From: Catonella sp963539695 | GTDB lineage: Bacteria > Bacillota > Clostridia > Lachnospirales > Lachnospiraceae | DNA: 21,598 nt | Direction: 5' to 3' | Assembly (NCBI GenBank): GCA_963539695.1 | Contig: CAUTOC010000042.1 | Coordinates: forward strand, 1-21,598 | Shown: piece by piece, positions 15,301 to 21,598 of the stretch | Numbering within the stretch: position 1 is the first letter of the stretch | How the letters are laid out: every line of letters begins with the position of its first letter | The notes under the pieces: model-generated | What the model was told of the DNA's origin: nothing | What the model saw: only the letters and a program-made list of their open reading frames with translations | Database searches by the model: none | Made by a program: the position numbers and the translations under genes

Positions 15301-17385
15301 ATGGAAATTTTTAAGTATGAAAGAATCAGAAATGTAGCTCTACTTGGCCATGGCAGCTGTGGTAAGACTACACTTGCAGAGGCCATGGCATTTGTAACAG
15401 GTGTAATTTCAAGACAGGGAAAGATTGAAGACGGCTCAACTATCAGTGACTATGATAAAGAAGAGCAAAAAAGAACTTTCTCCATCAATACTTCAGTTAT
15501 TCCAATTATTAGTGATGATACAAAGATTAATATTTTAGATACTCCGGGTTATTTCGATTTTGTTGGGGAAGCCGAGGAAGCAATGAGTGCGGTAGATGCA
15601 GCGGTGATTGTTATTTCTGCTAAAGCAGGTGTACAGGTAGGTACAGAAAAAGCGTGGAATCTTTGTGAAAAATATAAACTTCCAAGAATGTTCTTTGTAA
15701 CAGATATGGATGATGATAATGCAAGTTATAGAAAAGTTGTGGAAGCCCTTCAGGAACTCTATGGTACAAGAGTGGCTCCTTTCCAGCTTCCGATCCGTGA
15801 AAATGAAAAGTTTGTCGGTTTTGTAAATGTGGTAAAAATGGCAGGTCGTAGATTTAATAACGACGGCACTTATATAGATTCTGATATTCCTGATTATTCT
15901 ATGGAATATTTACAAACTTACAGAGATGCTCTTTTAGAGGCGGTAGCTGAGACAAGTGATGATATGATGGATAAGTTCTTTAACGGTGAAGAATTTACTC
16001 AGGCTGAAATGTCTACAGCCCTTAGAAAGAGTGTTAGTGACAGTTCTCTTGTTCCGGTACTTATGGGTTCCGGTACAGAGGCTAAGGGGGTAAGAAATCT
16101 TATTGACCAGATTATAAGTTATTTCCCTTCACCTAATAAGACTATAATAACCGGTATAAATCAGAAAACAGGAGATAGTTTCCATGCTGATTATGATGAG
16201 AATAAAGAAATGACAGCTAAGGTATTTAAGACTATAGCAGATCCGTTTATTGGAAAATTCTCACTTATTAAGATTTGTTCAGGTGTACTTAGTGCTGACT
16301 CAACAATTTATAATGTAGCAAAGGATGTTGAAGAGAAAATTTCAAGACTCTATGTACTTAGGGGAAAAGAGCAGATAGAAGTAAAAGAGCTTCATGCAGG
16401 TGATATCGGTGCAATAGGTAAGCTTGATATTGCTACAGGTGACAGCATAGCTACTAAGGCATTACCTGTAGTTTATGATAAACCTGCTTTCTCGGTTCCA
16501 TATACATATATGAGATATGTAACCAAGAATAAAGGGGATGATGATAAGATTGCAAGTGCTTTAGCAAAGATAGTAGATGAAGATCCGACTATCAAGCTTG
16601 TAAATGACAGTGCAAACCGTCAGTCACTTATCTATGGTATAGGAGACCAACAGCTTGATGTTGTTGTAAGCAAGCTTGCTACCAGATACAAAGTTGAGAT
16701 TGAGTTACTTAAACCTCGTATTCCTTATAAGGAAACCATTAAGAAGAAAGTTTCTGTTCAGAACAAGTATAAGAAACAGACCGGTGGACATGGTCAGTAT
16801 GGTGATGTGCATATTACTTTTGAGCCTTCAAATGACCTTGAAAAGCAGTATATATTTGAAGAAACTGTATTTGGCGGAGCTATTCCTAAGAACTTCTTCC
16901 CTGCTATTGAAAAGGGTATAGCAGAGTGTGTTACTAAGGGACCTCTTGCAGGCTATCCGGTAGTCGGGCTTAAAGCTACACTTACAGATGGTTCTTATCA
17001 CCCTGTAGATTCTTCAGAAATGGCATTTAAAACTGCTGCTATTCAGGCTTTCAAAGATGGATTTATGCAGGCTATGCCGATACTTTTAGAGCCTATTGTA
17101 ACTCTTAGAGTAGTAGTTCCTGATGAGTATACAGGTGATGTAATGGGAGATCTGAACAAGAGACGAGGCAGAGTAAGCGGTATGAATACTCTTTATGACG
17201 GAAGAACTGAAATCCTTGATGATATTCCGCAGGCAAGTCTCCTCGGATATTCTACAGACCTAAGGTCTATGACAGGAGGTATAGGAGAATATTCCTATGA
17301 GTTCAGTCATTATGAAGCAGCCCCTGCCGATGTGCAGGCAAAGGTAGTTGAAGAAAATGCTGCCAATGCAGGTAAAGAAGACTAA
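15301..17385 (+). CDS. Elongation factor G paralogue (EF-G-2 type translational GTPase)
   Basis: A 694-residue translational GTPase. The start is ATG 15301, with GGAGA upstream; the in-frame TTG at 15289 contains that ribosome binding site. The G domain has P-loop G16-HGSC-G21-K22-T23, switch I KRTFSINTSV and G3 DTPGYFDF (80-87). Later domains show GGHGQYGDV and the domain IV/V segments YHPVDSSEMAFK and GDLNKRRGRVSGM, so all five EF-G domains are present. The P-loop form GHGSCGKTT and the VSAKAGVQVGTEKAWN segment place it in the EF-G-2 group (as in Thermus EF-G-2) rather than canonical FusA, which has the GHIDHGKT/AHIDAGKT type. The G4 motif that normally reads NKxD is T134-D-M-D here, so guanine recognition is altered. 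EF-G-2 can support ribosome-dependent GTP hydrolysis, but its cellular role is unclear. It is not next to ribosomal protein genes, unlike fusA. Confidence 0.9.
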   Translation: MEIFKYERIRNVALLGHGSCGKTTLAEAMAFVTGVISRQGKIEDGSTISDYDKEEQKRTFSINTSVIPIISDDTKINILDTPGYFDFVGEAEEAMSAVDAAVIVISAKAGVQVGTEKAWNLCEKYKLPRMFFVTDMDDDNASYRKVVEALQELYGTRVAPFQLPIRENEKFVGFVNVVKMAGRRFNNDGTYIDSDIPDYSMEYLQTYRDALLEAVAETSDDMMDKFFNGEEFTQAEMSTALRKSVSDSSLVPVLMGSGTEAKGVRNLIDQIISYFPSPNKTIITGINQKTGDSFHADYDENKEMTAKVFKTIADPFIGKFSLIKICSGVLSADSTIYNVAKDVEEKISRLYVLRGKEQIEVKELHAGDIGAIGKLDIATGDSIATKALPVVYDKPAFSVPYTYMRYVTKNKGDDDKIASALAKIVDEDPTIKLVNDSANRQSLIYGIGDQQLDVVVSKLATRYKVEIELLKPRIPYKETIKKKVSVQNKYKKQTGGHGQYGDVHITFEPSNDLEKQYIFEETVFGGAIPKNFFPAIEKGIAECVTKGPLAGYPVVGLKATLTDGSYHPVDSSEMAFKTAAIQAFKDGFMQAMPILLEPIVTLRVVVPDEYTGDVMGDLNKRRGRVSGMNTLYDGRTEILDDIPQASLLGYSTDLRSMTGGIGEYSYEFSHYEAAPADVQAKVVEENAANAGKED

Positions 17386-17422
17386 GTAATAATAAATATA
17401 AATTATTTTGATTAGTGAAATA

Positions 17423-17463
17423 AAGTCCTGTCTGAATTTATAAGGTTTCAGACAGGGCTTTTA
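17423..17463. terminator. Terminator after the EF-G paralogue, probably bidirectional
   Basis: AAGTCCTGTCTGAA (17423-17436) pairs with TTCAGACAGGGCTT (17447-17460) over 14 pairs, one of them T-G. TTAT follows on the plus strand, and on the minus strand ACTTTATTT follows. It sits between the convergent ends of the EF-G gene (17385) and the CobW gene (17483). Confidence 0.85.
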
Positions 17464-17482
17464 TAGTTTATAAAGTCTGTTG

Positions 17483-18421
17483 TTAAATTGATATAGATTT
17501 TTTAAGTCCTATTTTGATAAAATTGGAGTTTTCAAAGAAAATCTCTCTTATTTTCTGTTTTTTAATATCGTTTCCAATGAATACCACTTTGTCAGATATT
17601 TCGTCAGTGTTTAATTCTATTTGGTATCTGTTATCGGCTACATCAAATCTAAGGTTAAGCCCTTTGACAACGAAGCTTCCCTTAGCTCTAAATACATTAC
17701 CGTACTGACCTCTGATAAGATTTTCAAGAAAAATAATAAATTTCTCCACAGTTCTTACAGATATATTATTAAGCGAAAAACTATCAGGCATTTCTGCCGT
17801 TTCATCTTTTATAGGTATATCTACAGTTCCGTCAAGATATTTAAGTAAAAGAGAATCCCACCAGTTATCAGAAAGGGTGGAGTAGTGCTCTGAAGCTATA
17901 TTGCAGGAATTATTTATACTGTTTACTTCAAGTTCAAGTTTTTCTTTTTCACTTTTATTCAAATTTTCAGATTTTGAAAATATAACAGTATCTGCAAATT
18001 CTATTTGATCTTTATATATTTCAGGAAATTCATTTTTATATCTATCAAGACTTAAAGCATCTACAATGGAAATAGGAGCCATAAGTTTAATATGTTCGTA
18101 TTCAATTTGTTTAAGGTTGGTTATAAGATTGCTAAGCATAGCCACACCGGTAGGCTCTATAACCAAATACTCAGGATTAACAGTATTTGCTATAGTAAGT
18201 ACGGAGGCGGCAAAATCACCTTTTACAGAGCAGCAAATACAGCCTTCAGTTAATTCCCATATATTTACTTTGGTTGATTCTTTAAGGACATCGCCATCTA
18301 CTCCAGAAGTTCCGTATTCGTTTTCAAAAATAGCTATTTCTTTTTTTGTATGCTTTGCCAGTTCTTTAATAAATGTAGTTTTACCGGCACCTAGAAAACC
18401 GGATATTATAAGTATTTTCAT
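17483..18421 (-). CDS. CobW/COG0523 (G3E) GTPase, putative metal chaperone
   Basis: A 312-residue G3E-family GTPase. The Walker A motif is G8-FLGAGK-T15-T16. The metal-binding C61-I-C63-C64 lies in LTEGCICCSVKGDF. VIEPTGVA (87-94) is the Walker B-associated ExxG motif. The usual NKxD base-recognition motif is changed to S-K-S-E in FSKSENLNK. The C-terminal CobW domain (about 220-310) is short and has no histidine-rich tail. Proteins of this family insert or traffic zinc, cobalt or iron. The protein is smaller than cobalamin-biosynthesis CobW, and no cobalamin genes are nearby. Its upstream neighbour on the same strand, 82 bases away, is a zinc-dependent alcohol dehydrogenase, which could be its client; that is inference. 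AGAGG lies six bases before the ATG. Confidence 0.85.
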   Translation of the reverse strand: MKILIISGFLGAGKTTFIKELAKHTKKEIAIFENEYGTSGVDGDVLKESTKVNIWELTEGCICCSVKGDFAASVLTIANTVNPEYLVIEPTGVAMLSNLITNLKQIEYEHIKLMAPISIVDALSLDRYKNEFPEIYKDQIEFADTVIFSKSENLNKSEKEKLELEVNSINNSCNIASEHYSTLSDNWWDSLLLKYLDGTVDIPIKDETAEMPDSFSLNNISVRTVEKFIIFLENLIRGQYGNVFRAKGSFVVKGLNLRFDVADNRYQIELNTDEISDKVVFIGNDIKKQKIREIFFENSNFIKIGLKKSISI

Positions 18422-18439
18422 AGATTTCCTCTAAAATCA

Positions 18440-18473
18440 GATACCTGTATAGAGATTTCTCCATACAGGCATC
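18440..18473 (-). terminator. Hairpin between alcohol dehydrogenase and CobW genes
   Basis: CCTGTAT (18444-18450) pairs with ATACAGG (18463-18469), with an inner GAGA/TCTC stem and an outer GAT/ATC pair. Read on the minus strand, it lies after the dehydrogenase stop codon and is followed by GATTTTAG, a weak T-run, then the ribosome binding site of the CobW gene. It may be a leaky terminator that lets part of the transcript enter the CobW gene. Confidence 0.6.
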
Positions 18474-18503
18474 CATATTTTTATATTTGACTTAAAATTC
18501 TAA

Positions 18504-19565
18504 TTAATCCTGGATTTTAATTACAGGTTTAATAAGATCTGCAGGCTTATCTCTCATAAGGAAGAGGGCTTCTTCGATATGATCCCATCCTTCAAATACA
18601 TGTGTTGAAAGAGGAGAAAGATCAAGCTTACCTGCGGATACGAGAGCAGAAAGTTTCTCCATACGAAGTCTTCCGCCTGGCATAAGACCGCCGTTAATCT
18701 GCTTATGTCCCATACCTACACCCCATTCAGCACGAGGAATGTCAATGTTTTCACCTGAACCGAGATAGTTTACATTACCAATCTTTCCGCCCGGCTTTAA
18801 GCACTTAACAGCAGGGGAGAAAGTTTCAACACCGCCACCGGCAATGATGATTTTATCAACACCTTTACCGTCAGTCATCTTCATAACCTGCTCATCAATA
18901 GAACCGTTCTTATAACTTATAAAATCTGTAGCACCATAGCCCTTAGCAGCATCAACACAAACCTGTCTTGTACCTACTGCGATAATTCTTGAAGCACCAC
19001 GAAGATTAGCTCCTGCTACGGACATAAGACCAACAGGTCCGATACCGATAACAAGGACTGAATCGCCGAATTGTACATCGGCAAGTTCTACACCATGGAA
19101 ACCGGTAGGTACCATGTCGGAAAGCATACAAGCATCAACTGTATTGATGTTATCAGGAAGAAGAGCAAGGTTTCCGTCTGCATCATTTACATGGAAAAAC
19201 TCGGAGAATACACCGTCTTTGAAATTTGAGAATTTCCAGCCGGCAAGCATTCCGCCTGAGTGCATTGAGAAACCAGCCTGAGCCTCAAGAGAGTTCCAAT
19301 CAGGTGTAATAGCGGGAACAAGTACTCTGTCACCGGGTTTGAAATCTTTAACCAATTCACCAACTTCAACTACCTCGGCACAACCTTCATGACCTAAAAT
19401 CATATTGTGTCTGTCACCGATAGCGCCTTCCCAAAGTGTGTGTACATCAGAAGTACATATAGCAAGAGCAAGAGGCTTACAGATAGCATCAAGAGGACCG
19501 CATTTCGGTCTGTCCTTCTCTATCCAGCCTGATTCTCCAATTTTAAGCATTGCATAACCTTTCAT
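18504..19565 (-). CDS. adh: NADP-dependent zinc secondary alcohol dehydrogenase (isopropanol dehydrogenase type)
   Basis: A 353-residue medium-chain zinc alcohol dehydrogenase that closely resembles the Thermoanaerobacter brockii/Clostridium beijerinckii secondary alcohol dehydrogenases along its whole length. The catalytic zinc ligands C37, H59 and E60 are in place (AICTSDVHT and LGHEGC), and the fourth, D150, is in LSDMVPTGFHG. There is no structural-zinc four-cysteine lobe, as expected for this subgroup. The Rossmann motif is GIGPVGLMSVAG, and the following VGTRQVC has the G-(S/T)-R pattern that binds the NADP 2'-phosphate. Hallmark HSGGMLAGWKFSN and HVNDADGNLALLP are present. The enzyme reduces ketones and aldehydes with NADPH (for example acetone/isopropanol), and could use NADPH made by NfnAB. 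AAGGAG lies before its ATG. It has its own promoter in a divergent region. Confidence 0.93.
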   Translation of the reverse strand: MKGYAMLKIGESGWIEKDRPKCGPLDAICKPLALAICTSDVHTLWEGAIGDRHNMILGHEGCAEVVEVGELVKDFKPGDRVLVPAITPDWNSLEAQAGFSMHSGGMLAGWKFSNFKDGVFSEFFHVNDADGNLALLPDNINTVDACMLSDMVPTGFHGVELADVQFGDSVLVIGIGPVGLMSVAGANLRGASRIIAVGTRQVCVDAAKGYGATDFISYKNGSIDEQVMKMTDGKGVDKIIIAGGGVETFSPAVKCLKPGGKIGNVNYLGSGENIDIPRAEWGVGMGHKQINGGLMPGGRLRMEKLSALVSAGKLDLSPLSTHVFEGWDHIEEALFLMRDKPADLIKPVIKIQD

Positions 19566-19619
19566 AATTATTCTCCTTTCGAAATTTAAAGTTTTAACCT
19601 ACATAAAAGATATGAATAT

Positions 19620-19648
19620 ATTATACCAGTTAGTTTTATAAAAGTCAC
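19620..19648 (-). promoter_or_regulatory. Promoter of the alcohol dehydrogenase gene
   Basis: On the minus strand, extended -10 TGgTATAAT (TATAAT at 19620-19625) with GTGACT as -35 at 19643-19648 and a 17-base spacer. The leader is about 50 bases. Confidence 0.6.
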
Positions 19649-19686
19649 TAAAAAAATGTAATTTTAAAAATAAAAATTTGTTTAAT

Positions 19687-19712
19687 TTGCAAATGAATTG
19701 CAAAAATGAATT
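19687..19712 (+). repeat. Tandem direct repeat next to the ydcF-like promoter
   Basis: TTGCAAATGAATT (19687-19699) is followed by TTGCAAAAATGAATT (19698-19712). The copies are 11 bases apart, about one helical turn, and end one base before the -35 box at 19714. They lie between the two divergent promoters, so they are a candidate regulator-binding site. Confidence 0.45.
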
Positions 19713-19713
19713 C

Positions 19714-19742
19714 TTGACCAATAAGTGAGTTTGAATTACAAT
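19714..19742 (+). promoter_or_regulatory. Promoter of the YdcF-like gene
   Basis: TTGACC (19714-19719), a 17-base spacer and TACAAT (19737-19742). Transcription should begin near 19749, leaving a leader of about 140 bases before ATG 19888. Confidence 0.7.
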
Positions 19743-19748
19743 AGGCAT

Positions 19749-19887
19749 AGTCCTGATTAGTCGCTTAAATTGTGGCATTATCAGACATCTACAATTATAG
19801 GATGCTAACCTAACTGTTTAATGACTGACATTTACAGGATATTTTGCGAATAATTTGGAATATATTTAGATAGGAGTATTAATTTTA
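19749..19887 (+). other. Long 5' leader with a hairpin
   Basis: This leader contains an 8-bp stem, AATTGTGG (19768-19775) with CTACAATT (19789-19796), one pair being G-T, and a 13-base loop. I see no match to a riboswitch I know, and no small gene with a convincing ribosome binding site. Together with the promoters and repeat, this accounts for the 322-base gap 19566-19887. Confidence 0.35.
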
Positions 19888-20481
19888 ATGAGAAATAATA
19901 TAGATGATATTACAAAATTTATTTTTATAGAAGATGAGCCTCAAAAGTCAGATATAATATTTATTCCCGGCTCATCAAACTGGGTGCTTGCTGAAACCGC
20001 GGCTTCTTTGTATAAAGAAGGTAAAGCAAATAAAATTCTGCCTTCCGGTATGTATTTTTATAAGATTGGAAGATTTTTAAATGAGAGAGTTACTGATGAG
20101 AGATATAAAGGAAATTTTAGGACGGAAGCAGAATTTTTAAGCTCAGTTCTTGTAAAAAATGGTGTAGCAGATGATGATATTATAATAGAAGAAAAAGCTA
20201 CTAATACTTATGAAAATGCAATATTTTCCAGAGATTTGCTTAGTGAAAATAATTTAACTGTTAAAAAAGCTGTTATCTGTCCTCAGGCTTTTCACTCCAG
20301 AAGAGCATTTATGACCTATTCTCATATATTCCCTGATGTTGAATTTTATGTAGTTCCTACTGATACTCAGGGTATAACGGCAGACAGCTGGTACAAAACT
20401 GAGAGAGGTATTCAGGTGGTACTTGGAGAACTAAAGAAATGTGGGGAGTATTTTGAAGAGTATATCAAGGAATTTAAATAA
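19888..20481 (+). CDS. YdcF/SanA-like DUF218 protein
   Basis: A 197-residue protein of the DUF218 (YdcF, SanA, ElyC) family. The core has DIIFIPGSSNWVLAETAASLY (a glycine loop after a hydrophobic strand), then NKILPSGMYF, then IIEEKATNTYENAIFSRDLL, the conserved E-x(2)-ATNTYENA motif, and KKAVICPQAFHSRRAFMTY with the conserved H-x-RRA. The short N-terminus lacks the membrane anchor found in SanA/ElyC, so it resembles cytoplasmic YdcF, a nucleotide-like-ligand-binding protein without settled function. The ATG at 19888 has TAGGAG about 11 bases upstream. The next gene has its own promoter, so this gene may be transcribed alone. Confidence 0.82.
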   Translation: MRNNIDDITKFIFIEDEPQKSDIIFIPGSSNWVLAETAASLYKEGKANKILPSGMYFYKIGRFLNERVTDERYKGNFRTEAEFLSSVLVKNGVADDDIIIEEKATNTYENAIFSRDLLSENNLTVKKAVICPQAFHSRRAFMTYSHIFPDVEFYVVPTDTQGITADSWYKTERGIQVVLGELKKCGEYFEEYIKEFK

Positions 20482-20518
20482 ACTTGAAAGCAGGATAAAG
20501 ATATAATTGAGGTTTTAG

Positions 20519-20547
20519 TTGTAATTATGAGACAATTCGGATATTAT
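20519..20547 (+). promoter_or_regulatory. Probable promoter of the bicupin gene
   Basis: TTGTAA (20519-20524), a 17-base spacer and TATTAT (20542-20547), giving a leader of about 37 bases before ATG 20591. Confidence 0.5.
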
Positions 20548-20590
20548 GTTTTAAAAATGATTTTCAATTATTTTGACAAGGAAGGCGGCT

Positions 20591-21241
20591 ATGATTAAAG
20601 GTGGCAAATTTAAGTTTTCAGAAGAATATAAGATAAAAAATGAACTTACCATTTCTACAAAATTAGGACTTTCAGATGCACCTATTACTTATTTCAGACT
20701 TGGAAAAGGTACTGATATAAGTAAGGAAAGTTATGACTGTCCGGTACTTTACATAGGTACAGACGGATTTGGTGTGTTTAATCTGAATGAAAATGATAGG
20801 GTGCAGATGTCTGAAAATACCTTGTTATATGTAGCGCCCAAAACTTTATGCGGTATGTCGGCCGGCACAGAGAGCGGCCTGTCATATATAGAAATATTAC
20901 TTGAAAAGGAGATAAATATGAATAGTGTATTAAAAGCAGGAGAGGTTACAAAATTAAAAAACTTACTTGATTACGAGAAGGGAAGCATAGCAAATGTAGA
21001 CCTTATCGGTCAGGACAATTTTAAGTTCATGATAATGGCTTTTGATGAGGGCTGCTATCTTTCAGAGCATCGTGCTCCAGGTGAAGCGATAGTTTTTGCA
21101 CTTGAAGGCAAGGGAATTATAAACTACGAGGGTAAGGATTATGAAGTAAATGAAGGAGATAACTTCAAGTTTGATAAAAATGCCCTTCACAGTGTAAAAG
21201 CAGTCGGAAGATTTAAGATGGCTCTGCTGCTTGTGAAGTAA
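20591..21241 (+). CDS. Bicupin-like protein
   Basis: A 216-residue protein that appears to hold two cupin folds. The C-terminal one (about 120-214) is clear: YLSEHRAPGEAIVFALEGKG fits cupin motif 1, and YEVNEGDNFKFDKNALHSV fits motif 2, with histidines H in SEHR and ALHSV as possible metal ligands. The N-terminal half (about 20-105) shows a degenerate copy (PVLYIGTDGFGVFNLNENDR, LLYVAPKTLCG). Such proteins bind small ligands or metals; no substrate can be read. I chose ATG 20591 because AAGGAAGG lies five bases upstream. The in-frame TTG at 20573 would contain that site. There is no signal peptide. It could also be the sensory half of a former AraC-type regulator, but no HTH is present. Confidence 0.75.
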   Translation: MIKGGKFKFSEEYKIKNELTISTKLGLSDAPITYFRLGKGTDISKESYDCPVLYIGTDGFGVFNLNENDRVQMSENTLLYVAPKTLCGMSAGTESGLSYIEILLEKEINMNSVLKAGEVTKLKNLLDYEKGSIANVDLIGQDNFKFMIMAFDEGCYLSEHRAPGEAIVFALEGKGIINYEGKDYEVNEGDNFKFDKNALHSVKAVGRFKMALLLVK

Positions 21242-21277
21242 ATAACTAGGCATTATATTGTAGAGGCTGCCTAACAT

Positions 21278-21589
21278 AAAATATCTGTATTTGCTACTGT
21301 TGAAATCATAGAGGAATATAAAGAAATTGTAGCTGAAATGATAAACAAAAAGAAAGGAAAATTGACTACAGATATCCTAAATCCATTTATAACAAAACTG
21401 GAACTAATAGAGCCTGTTACTCATACAGATATATGTAGAGATCCGGATGATAATAAGTTTTTATCTTGTGCATATGATGCAAAGGCTTTATATATTGGCA
21501 GCGGAGTTAAAGATCTTTTGGACTTAAAAAAATTTGAAGGAATTGAAATAGTAACTGTAAAAGAATTTTATGAAAAATATGTGAAATGA
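21278..21589 (+). pseudogene. PIN-domain toxin remnant, N-terminus missing
   Basis: The open frame reads ISVFATVEIIEEYKEIVAEM before the first ATG (21338) and continues to TGA at 21587-21589. Together this is about 103 codons covering the middle and C-terminal part of a PilT/PIN-family ribonuclease toxin. EEYKE matches the conserved acidic segment, and DICRDPDDNKFLSCAYDAKA matches the DPDDN(K/V)FL...A active-site block. GSGVKDLLDLKKFEGIEIVTVKEF is the usual C-terminus. The first about 35-40 residues, with the initial catalytic aspartate (LDTNV-type motif), are absent: in-frame TAA at about 21272-21274 precedes the homology, and the bicupin gene ends only 36 bases before the remnant begins. 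No antitoxin gene is beside it. It is probably a decayed toxin-antitoxin copy. The fragment from ATG 21338 has no good ribosome binding site. Confidence 0.7.
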
Positions 21590-21598
21590 TATGCTTTA

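Noticed and set aside
17514..18434. Forward open frames (64, 75 and 122 codons) opposite the CobW gene
   Set aside because: The reverse frame carries Walker A, CXCC and ExxG motifs. The forward frames have no family features or start signals.
21247..21273. TAGGCA/TGCCTA inverted repeat after the bicupin gene as a terminator or insertion-element end
   Set aside because: There are only 6 bp per arm, a 15-base loop, no T-run and no target duplication visible, so it is too weak to call.

Overview
The window looks like chromosomal DNA from a low-GC anaerobic Gram-positive bacterium of the Clostridia, most likely a member of the Lachnospiraceae. This is an inference. It rests on AT-rich intergenic DNA, strong AGGAGG-type ribosome binding sites, several TTG/GTG starts, extended -10 (TGnTATAAT-like) promoters, a DUF5688 protein, the NfnAB pair and an EF-G-2 type paralogue. 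I see no tRNA, rRNA, CRISPR array, intact insertion sequence or phage gene. Apart from one toxin remnant at the right edge, this is a chromosomal backbone.

Layout. (1) 1-6369 is a forward run ending in a strong terminator: the 3' end of RNase J, a short MltG/YceG-like membrane protein, a TrmR-type tRNA methyltransferase, a TrhP-type U32 'peptidase', an alpha-phosphohexomutase and oligoendopeptidase F. The MltG-like/TrmR/U32 order matches yrrL-yrrM-yrrO of Bacillus and points to 5-methoxyuridine synthesis at tRNA position 34. The last two genes are each broken by one lesion: a -1 frameshift near 3590 and an in-frame TAG at 5467. (2) 6370-8700 holds a 592-residue regulator that looks like two HTH-plus-helical-repeat modules in tandem. 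Convergent to it is a 63-codon gene for a small secreted peptide with its own ribosome binding site. Upstream of the peptide gene lie inverted repeats built on ATTGTT/AACAAT. This is the best candidate in the window for an undescribed system: an RRNPP-like peptide signalling pair. (3) 8808-10030 is a two-gene operon, YfcE phosphodiesterase and a Gph-like HAD phosphatase. (4) 10177-12486 encodes both subunits of the electron-bifurcating transhydrogenase NfnAB, with a clear terminator.

(5) 12635-15145 holds a membrane diguanylate cyclase with a degenerate EAL domain, then a DUF5688 protein. (6) 15301-17385 is a second-type EF-G, closed by a terminator that also faces the reverse-strand genes. 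(7) 17483-19565 on the reverse strand holds a CobW/COG0523 metal-handling GTPase downstream of a zinc-dependent, NADP-type secondary alcohol dehydrogenase. (8) 19566-19887 is a divergent promoter region. It is followed by a YdcF/DUF218 protein, a bicupin protein and a 5'-truncated PIN-domain toxin remnant.

Functional themes are translation and tRNA modification (TrmR, TrhP, EF-G paralogue), redox balance (NfnAB, alcohol dehydrogenase with a possible metal chaperone) and signalling (c-di-GMP enzyme, peptide/regulator pair). Everything here comes from reading the sequence. No database search was run.
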